Of a DNA stretch of 64,000 nt, positions 53,601-62,190 are shown piece after piece. The notes beneath the pieces were generated by a model. It searched no databases. It had not been told where the DNA came from and worked only from the letters and a program-made list of their open reading frames with translations. Source of the stretch: Microglena sp. YARC (Eukaryota > Chlorophyta > Chlorophyceae > Chlamydomonadales > Chlamydomonadaceae); assembly GCA_022414725.1 (NCBI GenBank), contig CM039464.1, positions 1,178,001 to 1,242,000 on the forward strand, read 5' to 3'. How positions within the stretch are numbered: the first letter of the stretch is position 1; each line of letters opens with the position of its first letter. Both the position numbers and the translations under genes were made by a program.

Positions 53601-56600
53601 GGTTGAATTGGTTTGAATTAGTTTGGCAGAGTACTTGGAGCTTGAGCAGGGCGGTTGGGTTGTTAAGTGGTTGATGAGGAGGATGATATTTATGAGGAGG
53701 GGGGTGAGGGGGGTTATATCATCTTGCTGCTTTAATGGGCTCCAACTATGCCCGCACATTGGCAAAGGGACAGGAGGAACCTGTGAGCACTACATGCAAA
53801 ACGTGAAAAACAAAGCCTACATATGTCCTCTGGTTAATGCTGTGTAGGTGTGGTAGAGGCTCATCAGGTGCAGAGAGTGACCTTAGGCAGGACTGCCCTT
53901 CATTGTGCCTCCTACTTCATTATCTCACCACTCCACTGTTATTGTCACCCCTCACCTAGCCCTGTGCTGTGCTGCTGATATTGCCTTGCTCTAGCACAAG
54001 CCAGATACCTAAACATGTTGTGCTGATTCTGTGTAGGTGTGGTAGAGGCTCAGGTGAAGAGAGTGCCCCTAGGCAGGACCGCCCTTCATTGGGCTTCCTA
54101 CTTGACTACTTCACCACTCCACTTGTATTGTCACCTATCCCCTAGCCCTGTGCTGTGCTGCTGATATTGCCTTGCTCTAGCACAAGCCATATACCTAAAC
54201 ATGTTGTGCTGATTCTGTGTAGGTGTGGTAGAGGCTCAGGTGAAGAGAGTGAACCAAGGCAGGACAGCCCTTCAGTGTGCCTCCTACTTCATTATCTCAC
54301 CACTCCACTGTTATTGTCACCCCTCACCTAGCCCTGTGCTGTGCTGCTGATATTGCCTTACTCTAGCGCAATCCAGATACTGAAACATGTTTTGCTGGTG
54401 CTGTGTAGGTGTGGTAGAGGCTCAGGTGAAGAGAGTGCCCCTAGGCAGGACGCCCTTCATTGGGCTTCCTACTTGACTACTTCACCACTCCACTTGTATT
54501 GTCACCTATCCCCTAGCCCTGTGCTGTGCTGCTGATATTGCCTTGCTCTAGCACAAGCCAGATACCTAAACATGTTGTGCTGATTCTGTGTAGGTGTGGT
54601 AGAGGCTCAGGTGAAGAGAGTGCCCCTAGGCAGGACCGCCCTTCATTGGGCTTCCTACTTGACTACTTCACCACTCCACTTGTATTGTCACCTATCCCCT
54701 AGCCCTGTGCTGTGCTGCTGATATTGCCTTGCTCTAGCACAAGCCATATACCTAAACATGTTGTGCTGATTCTGTGTAGGTGTGGTAGAGGCTCAGGTGA
54801 AGAGAGTGAACCAAGGCAGGACAGCCCTTCAGTGTGCCTCCTACTTCATTATCTCACCACTCCACTGTTATTGTCACCCCTCACCTAGCCCTGTGCTGTG
54901 CTGCTGATATTGCCTTACTCTAGCGCAATCCAGATACTGAAACATGTTTTGCTGGTGCTGTGTAGGTGTGGTAGAGGCTCAGGTGAAGAGAGTGCCCCTA
55001 GGCAGGACCGCCCTTCATTGGGCCTCCTACCATGGTTTCACTATTCTGGTCAACTCCTTCCTAGCCCTGTGCTGTGCTGTTGATATTTCCATGTGCTGTA
55101 GTACTCTAGTTCAACCCTGATACTGAAACATGTTGTGCTGATGCTGTGTAGGTGTGGTAGAGGCCCAAGTGAAAAGGGTGACCCAAGGCAGGACCGCCCT
55201 TCATTGTGTCTCCTAATTCACCATTTCACCACTCCACTTGTATTGTCACCTATCCTCTAGCCCTGTGCTGTGCTGCTGATATTGCCTCGCTCTATCACAA
55301 GCCAGATACCTAAACATGTTGTGCTGATTCTGTGTAGGTGTGGTAGAGGCCCAGGTGAAGAGAGTGACCCAAGGCAGGACCGCCCTTCATTGGGCCTCTT
55401 ACCATGGTTTCACTATTCTGGTTAACTGCTTCCTAGCCCTGGGCTGTGCTGTTGATACAACCGACATCAAGAACAAGACACCCCTCTTCCTGGCCTGCGA
55501 AAGGGGCCATCTGGACACGGTGCAAACGCTTTTGGATGCAGGTACGCCAATAAATATATATCGAGGTCCAGGGGTAACCATCATCTATGTTGTGTGAAAG
55601 GGGCCATCTGGACACGGTGCACACGCTTTTCGGTGCAGGTACGCCAATTAAAATAAAATACATAAAGAATTAAATAAATATGGTACGGCTTTTTTAGGAG
55701 GTGGGGGGTGAGGGGGGCAGCCCGTTTGCTTGCACTGGGGGCCAACCACCTTTGTGAAAGGGGTCACCCGGACACCGTCCAAACGCTTTAGGGTGATGGT
55801 GCGCCAATAAATATATAAATAAATGAATGGTACGCCTTTCTAGGAGGTGTGGGGTTGAGGGGGCCAGCCCATTTGCTTGCACTGGGGGCCAACCACCTTT
55901 GTGAAAGAGGTCACCCAGGCACCGTCCAAACGCTTTAGGATGCGGGTGTGCCAATAAATATATATTGAGGTCCAGGGGTAACCATCATCTATGTTGTGTG
56001 AAAGGGGCCCCTGGACATGGTGCACACGCTTTTGGATGCAGATTGGCCAATAAAAATATAAATGATTAAATAAATAAATGGTACGCCTTTCTAGGAGGTG
56101 TGGGGTTATTTTCTTGAATGCAATTCTTGCTCGGGCCCTCTAGCCCAACAACCCCTAGCCTCAATATGATTATAATATGTAACACCTTCATAGATACTTA
56201 TCAGTCACATTTCCCATGCAGGTGCCTCAACAACTGTCGAATGTGATTCGTGCACACGTCCTCTATCCCAAACATGAATAAAATATGTAACACCTTCAGA
56301 GATACTTATCAATCACATTTTCTATTCAGGTGCCTCAACAACTGTCGAATGTGATACGTGCACGGGGGCTCTGGCCTAAGCCTGTCTAGCAGGCCACATC
56401 AAGACCGTGGAGCTGATCCTCTTGTTTTTCCTTCCACATTAAATGCATGGAATATCTAACCAATCATGGATCAACCTCGTTACGCAGGTGCTTCAACAAC
56501 TGTTGAATGTGATACATGCAAGGGCCCTCTAGCCCAGCAACCCTTAGCCCCAATATGAATAGAATATTGAACTCCTTAATAGATACTTATCCTTCACATT

Positions 56601-59215
56601 TCCCATGCAGGTGCGTGTACAACTGTCGAATGTGATACGTGCGCAGGAGCTTTGGACCAAATATGAATATCTTTTGTAACATTTTCAGAGATACTTATCA
56701 ATCACATGCAGGTGCCTCAACAACTGTCGAATGTGATACTTGCACGGGAGCTTTGGCCCAAGCCTGTCTCGCAGGCCACATCAAGACTGTGGAGCTGCTC
56801 CTGAGAGCCGGCGCTCCTGTGTTGACCGACTTTTGCTACCACAGCCCGCTGCACTGCGCTAGTGTGATGGGCCATGCCGACATCATAGCTCTCCTTGTAC
56901 ACCATGTGCGCCATGGCTGTGGGAGTGTCTCTGGTAGTGATGCTGCAACCTCGTACACAGGCTCGTGCAGTGTTGGTGTCCTGGGCGTAGAAGTCGGGGA
57001 AGGTGTTGTGGGAGGCGCAGCCATTGACTTGCCTGGTAATGATCCAGCAACCTCGAACACAAGCTTGGGCAGTGTTGGTGTCCTGGACGTAGAAGCTGGG
57101 GGAGGTGTTGTGGGAGGCGCAGCCATTCACCTGCCTGGTAATGATCTAGCAACCTCGGATGCAGGCTTGTGCAGTGTTGGTGTCCTGGACGTAGTAGTCG
57201 GGGAAGGTGTTGTGGAAGGTGCAGCAATTGATTTGTCTGGTGATTATCTAGAACCCTCGGAAGCAGTTTCGGGGAGGGCCGATGTCCCAGGTGTCGATGT
57301 TGCTGCCACATGCGTCGATATCCCTCGTGTCGATATCCCTCGTGTTGATGTCCTTGGTGTAGATGTCCCAAGTGCAGACGTCCCTACTGTATATACTGAA
57401 GAGCACATTGCGGGAGAAGCAGGTTCAGGGAGTGTCGGTGTTGCAGGTGTTGGTGTCCCAGGTGTAACCGTCTATGCTGTAGATGCTGAGGATCACGTTA
57501 TGGCAGAAGCAGGTGCAGGGAGTGTTGGTGTTGCTGGTGTTGGTGCCCCAGGTGCAACCGTCTATGCTGTAGATGCTGAGGAGCACGTTGTGGGGGAATC
57601 AGGTTCAGGGAGTGTCGGTGTTGCTGGTGTCGATGTCCCAAGTGCAACCGTCTATGCTGTAGATGCTGAGGAGCACGTTGTGGGGGAAGTAGGTTCAGGG
57701 AGTGTCGGTGTTGCTGGTGTTGGTGCCCCAGGTGTAACCGTCACTGCTGTAGATGCTGAGGAGCACGTTGTGGGGGATGCACTCGATGATGATGATGAGG
57801 GGGATACCGGCACCGAGCATTGTCACTACATCCCGTGTCAGTTGGATGCTGACCCGCTGATGGTGTTGGGCTTGGGCAGCCTGCTCTGCTCCCAACTCAA
57901 CTACAGCCTGGACAAGGCGGTACGCGGCAGTTACAACGAAGCAGTACAGCTGCTGCTTGACCTGGGGGCCAAGGTGTACTGCCAGGGCAGCGATCCACTG
58001 GAGTGGTCCCACTGTCCAACCATTTTGAGCGGTGATGCAGACATGCTGCAGACCTTGCTGGCGGCCAAGTCACTCGACCAAGAGCAGCTGGGCTCACTCC
58101 TGTGCCTAGCATGCTCCATTGGAACCTTGGGACAGTTTGCATACCCAGGCAAGTCACTGCTCTTATTTTAGTGTATATATATACACTAAAATTGTCTGTG
58201 TAACCCTCTGCCCCGCCTCTGCCCCCCGCCCCCCTGTGACACAAGGAACAAACGAAAAAAGATGGCGAAATCTCTGTATGTTAACATATATATAGATATA
58301 TCATTCATTTTCTTTTTTGTTCGGGAGATTTCAATCAGCGGGGGTCTAGTAATCATCTGGAAGTCGCTGCTCTTTATTTCTTTTGTTTTTGCCATTTTTG
58401 TTCAGGAGATTGAATTTTAAATGATTCTGTCTTTTTTGTCTGGGAGATTGTTTTTTTTATGTTATTTTGTCTTTTTTGTTCGGGAGATTTCAGTCAGTGG
58501 TGGTCTATAATTCATTTGTCTCTATCTTTCGCCTCCTCTAATTGTTGATTTTTCTTTTCGAAAGATCAAACTCAGATCCCTAAATCCCTAGATCGCACTG
58601 CCAGAAAATAAGCTTGTATTTGTTTATCCCCCCTCCCCCACACCACCACCACCACCATCCAACCCCACCCAACCCAATTCACACCCCACACCCCACAACC
58701 CACACACACCCCATGCATACCCAGGCTGTAGTGATGTTGAGCGTCTGGTAGTGATCAAGGCCTTGCTAGCAGCAGGAGCCCCTATGACAGCAACAGCACG
58801 ACAATGGGGCCACAACAGTAACTTCCATGTCACTGAGGATACCCCACCCCACGTCCCCCACATGCCACCCCACCCACCCACACCCCATGCACCCCCAGAC
58901 TGTAGAGATGTTGAGCGTCTGGTAGTGATCAAGGCCTTGCTGGCAGCAGGATCCCCTGTGACGGCAACAGCGCCACAGTGGGGCCACAACGGCAACTTTC
59001 ATTTCACTGGGGATACCCCACTCCACTTCGCCATCCGTCATGGGGACCTTGAAACCGTGCAGCTGCTGATGGATGCAGGGGCGGCTGTGCATGTGGCTGG
59101 CTGCTTCGTTGCTGAGGATGACGCCCACAAGCGATTTGGATCAACACCGCTGGAACTTGCACGCATCTACAACTGCTCTGAGGCTATTCTAAAGGCTCTG
59201 GCTGCAAAAGCCTAG
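50399..59215 (+). CDS. F-box-like / ankyrin-repeat protein with an internal repeat insert
   Basis: Five exons: 50,399-50,610, 52,977-53,218, 55,338-55,541, 56,712-58,148 and 58,725 (or 58,899) to 59,215. Phases agree (2, 1, 1, 1), giving 861 (or 803) residues. Residues about 44-70 (LPMQLWCQVIGHIDNPRDL then SSLTAVCR) fit an F-box, which binds Skp1 in SCF ubiquitin ligases. Ankyrin repeats (GRTALHWASYHG, KTPLFLACERGH, SPLHCASVMGHA, DTPLHFAIRHGD) would bind the substrate. Within the array, about 260 residues of Val/Gly-rich repeats are inserted. An F-box plus ankyrin architecture suggests a substrate adaptor for ubiquitination, which is inference. The head-to-head neighbour is plastid L6. Confidence 0.85.
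50703..50812 (+). repeat. Two echoes of the exon-1 end and donor
   Basis: Copies of CCAAG(T/G)TATTGG(A/T)CACATA(G/A)ATAATCCTC and of TTAGCTGTGTGCAAGTATGTAGCTT repeat the exon-1 end, the donor and the following intron in degraded form. Confidence 0.8.
50800..52800 (+). repeat. CCACCCTCCAC satellite, about 2 kb, in intron 1
   Basis: Strand-asymmetric pyrimidine-rich repeat of CACCCTCCA(C/T)CACC with longer units of about 60-90 bp (CCTTCCATCACCCTCC...CTTCCACTC). All three plus-strand frames stay open for over 300 codons because TA-containing stops cannot occur. That is not evidence of coding. Confidence 0.9.
51700..52910 (+). repeat. Echoes of the exon-2 acceptor and start
   Basis: Degraded forms of GTATTCCCTAAG|GCAGCAAGCATGG lie near 51,712, 51,802, 51,893, 51,972 and 52,536. 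A nearly perfect 80-bp copy is at 52,825-52,905 (GCAGCAAGCATGGGGTACAA through TACCTGCGGGCGAGGGCCG). They become more similar to the real exon toward it. Confidence 0.85.
52977..53218 (+). CDS. F-box/ankyrin gene exon 2
   Basis: Acceptor TCCCTAAG|G and donor TGGACAG|GTGAGT. It encodes QQAWVQALGLMLHRTPEAYL through ADWMRTRFGRKTLAEYLELE, a helical linker that I do not recognise. It starts by completing an Arg codon and ends in phase 1. Confidence 0.8.
53270..53670 (+). repeat. Five to six echoes of the exon-2 end and donor
   Basis: TTGGAGCTTGAGCAGGGCGG followed by TT(G/A)G(C/A)CAGGTAA(G/T)TGG recurs near 53,332, 53,399, 53,470, 53,525 and 53,636. A longer copy from GCTCCTGGCAGATTGGATGC begins near 53,289. 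Units are 65-110 bp and most keep a GT donor. Confidence 0.88.
53845..55337 (+). repeat. Array of eight echoes of the exon-3 acceptor and ankyrin start, about 186 bp each
   Basis: Copies begin near 53,847, 54,036, 54,222, 54,409, 54,593, 54,779, 54,963 and 55,150. Each has CTGTGTAG|GTGTGGTAGAGGC and then codons for AQVKRV..GRTALH. 54,036-54,592 and 54,593-55,149 are near-identical 557-bp triplets, so the array also expanded in blocks. The copy at 54,963 already resembles the real exon further into HGFTIL. Confidence 0.9.
55338..55541 (+). CDS. F-box/ankyrin gene exon 3 (ankyrin 1-2)
   Basis: Acceptor CTGTGTAG|GT and donor GATGCAG|GTACGC, phases 1 and 1. The two repeats read GRTALHWASYHGFTILVNCF and NKTPLFLACERGHLDTVQTL. 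Only this member of the array has the complete frame. Confidence 0.88.
55580..56110 (+). repeat. Echoes of the exon-3 end and donor
   Basis: GTGAAAGGGGCCATCTGGAC followed by ACACGCTTTT..GTGCAG|GTACGCC recurs near 55,595, 55,755, 55,895 and 55,998, each followed by AATAAATATATA-like intron sequence. Degradation is heavier than in the 5' array. Confidence 0.85.
56215..56711 (+). repeat. Four echoes of the exon-4 acceptor and start
   Basis: CAG|GTGCCTCAACAACTGTCGAA lies near 56,220, 56,329, 56,487 and 56,610. The copy at 56,329 runs about 90 bp into the exon (through GGCCACATCAAGACCGTGGA), with a stop where exon 4 has Gln. Confidence 0.9.
56712..58148 (+). CDS. F-box/ankyrin gene exon 4 (ankyrins with inserted repeats)
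   Basis: Acceptor CATGCAG|GT and a GC donor ACCCAG|GCAAGT, phase 1 at both ends. It encodes ASTTVECDTCTGALAQACL, two ankyrin repeats, a Val/Gly-rich insert, then further ankyrin-like repeats with EAVQLLLDLGAKV and ADMLQTLLAAK. The insert has three units of 34 residues (SVGVLDVEAGGGVVGGAAI...), a VDIPR/VDVLG pentad run and four units of 30 residues (GSGSVGVAGV..VYAVDAEEHVVG). Confidence 0.87.
56960..57270 (+). repeat. In-frame 102-bp coding repeat, three units
   Basis: Each 34-residue unit starts SVGVL(G/D)VE and ends near GNDxATS. Differences are mostly substitutions, and the frame is kept. Confidence 0.88.
57420..57780 (+). repeat. In-frame 90-bp coding repeat, four units
   Basis: Units begin at about 57,421, 57,511, 57,601 and 57,691. 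Each encodes 30 residues with GSVGVAGV, VPxxTVYAVDAE and EHVVGE. No stops or frameshifts. Confidence 0.92.
58149..58724 (+). other. GC-AG intron bounded by a 13-bp direct repeat
   Basis: TGCATACCCAGGC occurs at 58,138-58,150, spanning the donor, and at 58,714-58,726, spanning the acceptor. The body includes TTGTTCGGGAGATT repeats (58,318-58,490) and a CACCACCACC/CCCACACC tract. Confidence 0.75.
58725..59215 (+). CDS. F-box/ankyrin gene last exon, with in-frame 174-bp duplication
   Basis: Either acceptor is possible, both in phase 1: 58,725 (ACCCAG|GC) or 58,899 (CCCCAG|AC). The 174 bp between them is a partial copy of the exon start (DVERLVVIKALLAAG) that stays open through a Pro/His-rich stretch. 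The C-terminus has HFTGDTPLHFAIRHGDLE, TVQLLMDAGAAV and GSTPLELARIYNCSEAIL, then TAG at 59,213-59,215. Confidence 0.82.
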
Positions 59216-59224
59216 ATAAGAAAT

Positions 59225-59875
59225 TGTGGTAGTGTGGTACAGTACTGTTGGACGCAGGGGCGGCAGTGCTTGTGGCTGGTTGCTTCGTTGTTGACAAGGA
59301 TACCCACAAGCGATTTGGATCAATACCGCTGGATCTGGCACGCATGTACAACTGCTCTAAGGGGATTCTTGAGGCCCTAGCTGCGAAAGTGTAGATCAGA
59401 ATTGATGGTACAGTACTGTTGGAGGCAGGGGCGGCTGTGCATGTGGCTGGTTGCTTCGTTGCTGAAGATGACGCCCACATGCGATTTGGATCAACACCGC
59501 TGGATCTTGCACGCATTTACAACTGCTCTGAGGCTATTCTAAAGGCCCTGGCTGCAAAAGCCTAGATAAGAAATTGTGGTAGTGTGGTACAGTACTGTTG
59601 GACGCAGGGGCGGCTGTGCATGTGGCTGGTTGCTTTGTTGCTGATGTTGACGCCCACTAGCGATTTGGGTCAACACCACCGGAACAGGCACGAATCTGCG
59701 ACTGCTCTGAGGCTATTCTTAAGGCCCTGGCTGTGAAAGCATGGATAATAATTGATGGTAGAATACTGTTGGACGTATGGGCGGCTGTGATTGTGGCTGG
59801 TTGCTGTGTTGCTGAGGGTGACGCACACAAGCGATTTGGATCAACACCGCTGGAACTTTATTTTGAGGACTGTAG
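59225..59875 (+). repeat. Four tandem copies of the last exon's 3' end, beyond the stop
   Basis: About 172-bp units starting near 59,247, 59,417, 59,588 and 59,759. Each repeats GGGGCGGC(T/A)GTG(C)...GTGGCTGG, GCGATTTGGATCAA..CCGCTGGA and the stop. They are 3' of the gene or in its 3' UTR, and they carry stops and substitutions. Confidence 0.92.
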
Positions 59876-60520
59876 TTGCATTTTGTGTACCGTATGTGAT
59901 TTACTCAGCAAGTTGAATTGCGTTGTTTACTCTGATTAGGTTGCTGTTGTGGTTGCCATGTTTTGTTGCTCCACAACATCCGGAGAGGGCGTTCTGCCAT
60001 TCGCAGATATCATACCGGTAGAATGTATGTGATTGGCGCAGGAAGTTTATTCCGAGGTCTAGAGTTGCATTTTGTGTACCGTATGTGATTGGCGCAGCAA
60101 GTTGAATTGCATTGTTTACTCTGATTGGGTTGCTGTTGTGGTTGCCGTGTTTTGTTGCTCCACAACATCCGGAGAGGTCGTTCTACCATTCTTCGACATT
60201 ATACCGGTAGAATGTAATCGATTGGCGCATGAAGTGTATTTCAAGGTTGCATCTTGTGTACCATGTGTGATTGGCACAGCAAGTTGAATTGAATTGTTTA
60301 CCCTGATTGGGTTGCTGTTGTGGTTAATGTGTATGTTGCTCCACAACATCCGATGAGGTTGTTCTGCCATTCGTCGGTATTACATGTATGTGATTGGCTT
60401 AGCAAGTTGATTTCGAGGGCTTGAGTTGCCTTTCCCATACCGTTCTGTACCGTTTTGGTATTACATGTATGTGATTGGCACAGCAAGTTAACTTGCGTTT
60501 TTTTACACTAGATGTATATT
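59870..60520 (+). repeat. 180-190 bp tandem repeat, three to four copies
   Basis: Units contain CATTTTGTGTACCGTATGTG, GATTGGCGCAGCAAGTTGAA and GTTGCTCCACAACATCCGG. It begins where the last-exon copies fade out. Confidence 0.88.
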
Positions 60521-60691
60521 TGTAAGTTTTTACAATGGATGTATTTTGACAGTCCACGGACTCCAGGGGTAGCCAAATGGGTCACGCTTGTTTTCGATCT
60601 GCAACAGATGACAATCGAGTTTGGCGGCATGGTATAGCTTGACAATAGGCTAAAAGGGCTTCCCCAACCTGAACAGTACTCAGAAGTGTGC

Positions 60692-60871
60692 TGTAGTAGT
60701 GTTTAAAAAGGTAATGATAACGCCTGGTGGGGCGTGGTGTTAAGGGAGCCCATCGTACGCGGGTGGGGAGCGGTCTCCTACCTCAACTGGACAAGCTACC
60801 ATCGCGGTTGACGACGACCTGCAAGGCTGCAACGCCAGCCAAGAGCGACCAAAGGGGTGTAGTAGTGTTTA
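60692..60871 (-). mobile_element. SINE family A, 5'-truncated, with 14-bp target duplication
   Basis: The body is 60,706-60,857. TGTAGTAGTGTTTA flanks it at 60,692-60,705 and 60,858-60,871. The tRNA head is missing and the tail (GGTAATGATAACGCCTGGTG on the plus strand) is complete, the pattern left by incomplete target-primed reverse transcription. Confidence 0.92.
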
Positions 60872-60937
60872 TACTCCCGGTGTTTACTCCACATGCAGAC
60901 GGCGAGCAGTCCGAGAGCTGATATACCCTACTAAACA

Positions 60938-61165
60938 ATGATATGTGGTGGTGTGTGCATTGGTACACACGTGCAATATACGATGTACTGTGCCATGATA
61001 TGTGGTGGAGCGTGCATGGGTATACATTTACCACACCCCATGTACTACACCATGATATATGGTGGTGTGTGCAAGGGTACACACATACCATATACGATGT
61101 ACTTTACCATGCTAGGTGGTGGTGTGTGCATGGGTACACATATACCACACACCATGTACTATCCA
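60938..61165 (+). repeat. 57-bp tandem repeat, four copies
   Basis: Units of ATGATATGTGGTGGTGTGTG, then CATGGGTACACA and TACCA(C/T)A(C/T)...ATGTACTA. The 19-codon period keeps a frame open by arithmetic. Confidence 0.88.
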
Positions 61166-61199
61166 ATGTAGTACATTCAATTCAGCAATTTCAAGAGGA

Positions 61200-62190
61200 T
61201 TCGTGGGTTGGAGAATGAACAGAGCGACTTCGCAACGATCAATAAATGGACAACCTTGCTCAATAACACCACAGTCCTAATTTGTTTGCTTCCGAAGACG
61301 GCGAGCAGCTAAACTGCTGGCTGAAGCTATGCGACCAAGCTCAAGTTCAAGTTATGTAACCAAGCTCAAGCTATGTAACAAAATTCAAGTTCAAGGCTGA
61401 TATACCATGTAATACAAATGGAAATTGGTATGCCTTACCACGGGGTGTGAGATTGAAGGACCCTAACCGTTCTCTTGCACCGGGGAATGTTACTGTGGGT
61501 TTTGCTTTCGCAGACCGCTACGCGAAAGCACAGAGCAAAGTTATCAGCCTCTCTCAGGGCGGCATGTCAGAAATACCACGTCATCACTGCAATTGCACTT
61601 GTTACAGACCCCATCGGCCGCTTCCACACAGAGGGTACAATGGGACAATAAAAACTGTTTGCTGTACTACATTTGGCATCGTAGAAAGTTGGGGCAGCAT
61701 ATCACCCCCCCCCCCCCCCCCCCCCCCCAACCCAAGTACACAAATATGTGTCCGATAACAGTACTGCCCCCCCACCCCCCCCCCCCCACACACACACAAA
61801 ATATATTTCATACATAAATGTATCTGCTATGTCAAAATCCAATCCAGAAAAAGTGTATGTGATATGTCCAAATATAATCCATACAGCAGTGTGTAGGCCA
61901 ACTAAAACTACAATTCATACAAAACTGTATTTGCTAAGTCAAAATCTAATCCATACAGAGCTGTATCTGCTGTGCAAATCTAATCCATACATAAGTGCAC
62001 ATTCAACTGCACTTCAAGTTCAAGTTCATTCAACTGCAAACAAACTCGATCATAGCTACAAAACTAGGCCAAGCCAAAATTGTAGGCAACAACAAGCAAA
62101 GTGGCTGCTGGCCCTTCAAAGGACTGGCCAAATCTTGAAACTGCCGACAGCAGTCTCGTGATTGGTTGCTGTACAGGGGCTGTACAAAGA
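61200..62190. other. No gene recognised
   Basis: Includes a GGCGAGCAGC dispersed-repeat copy (61,295-61,400), a GATTGAAGGACCC...CACCG block related to 35,800 and 39,720, a poly-C run (61,706-61,728) and AATC(C/T)AATCCATAC repeats (61,835-61,995). Confidence 0.5.
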
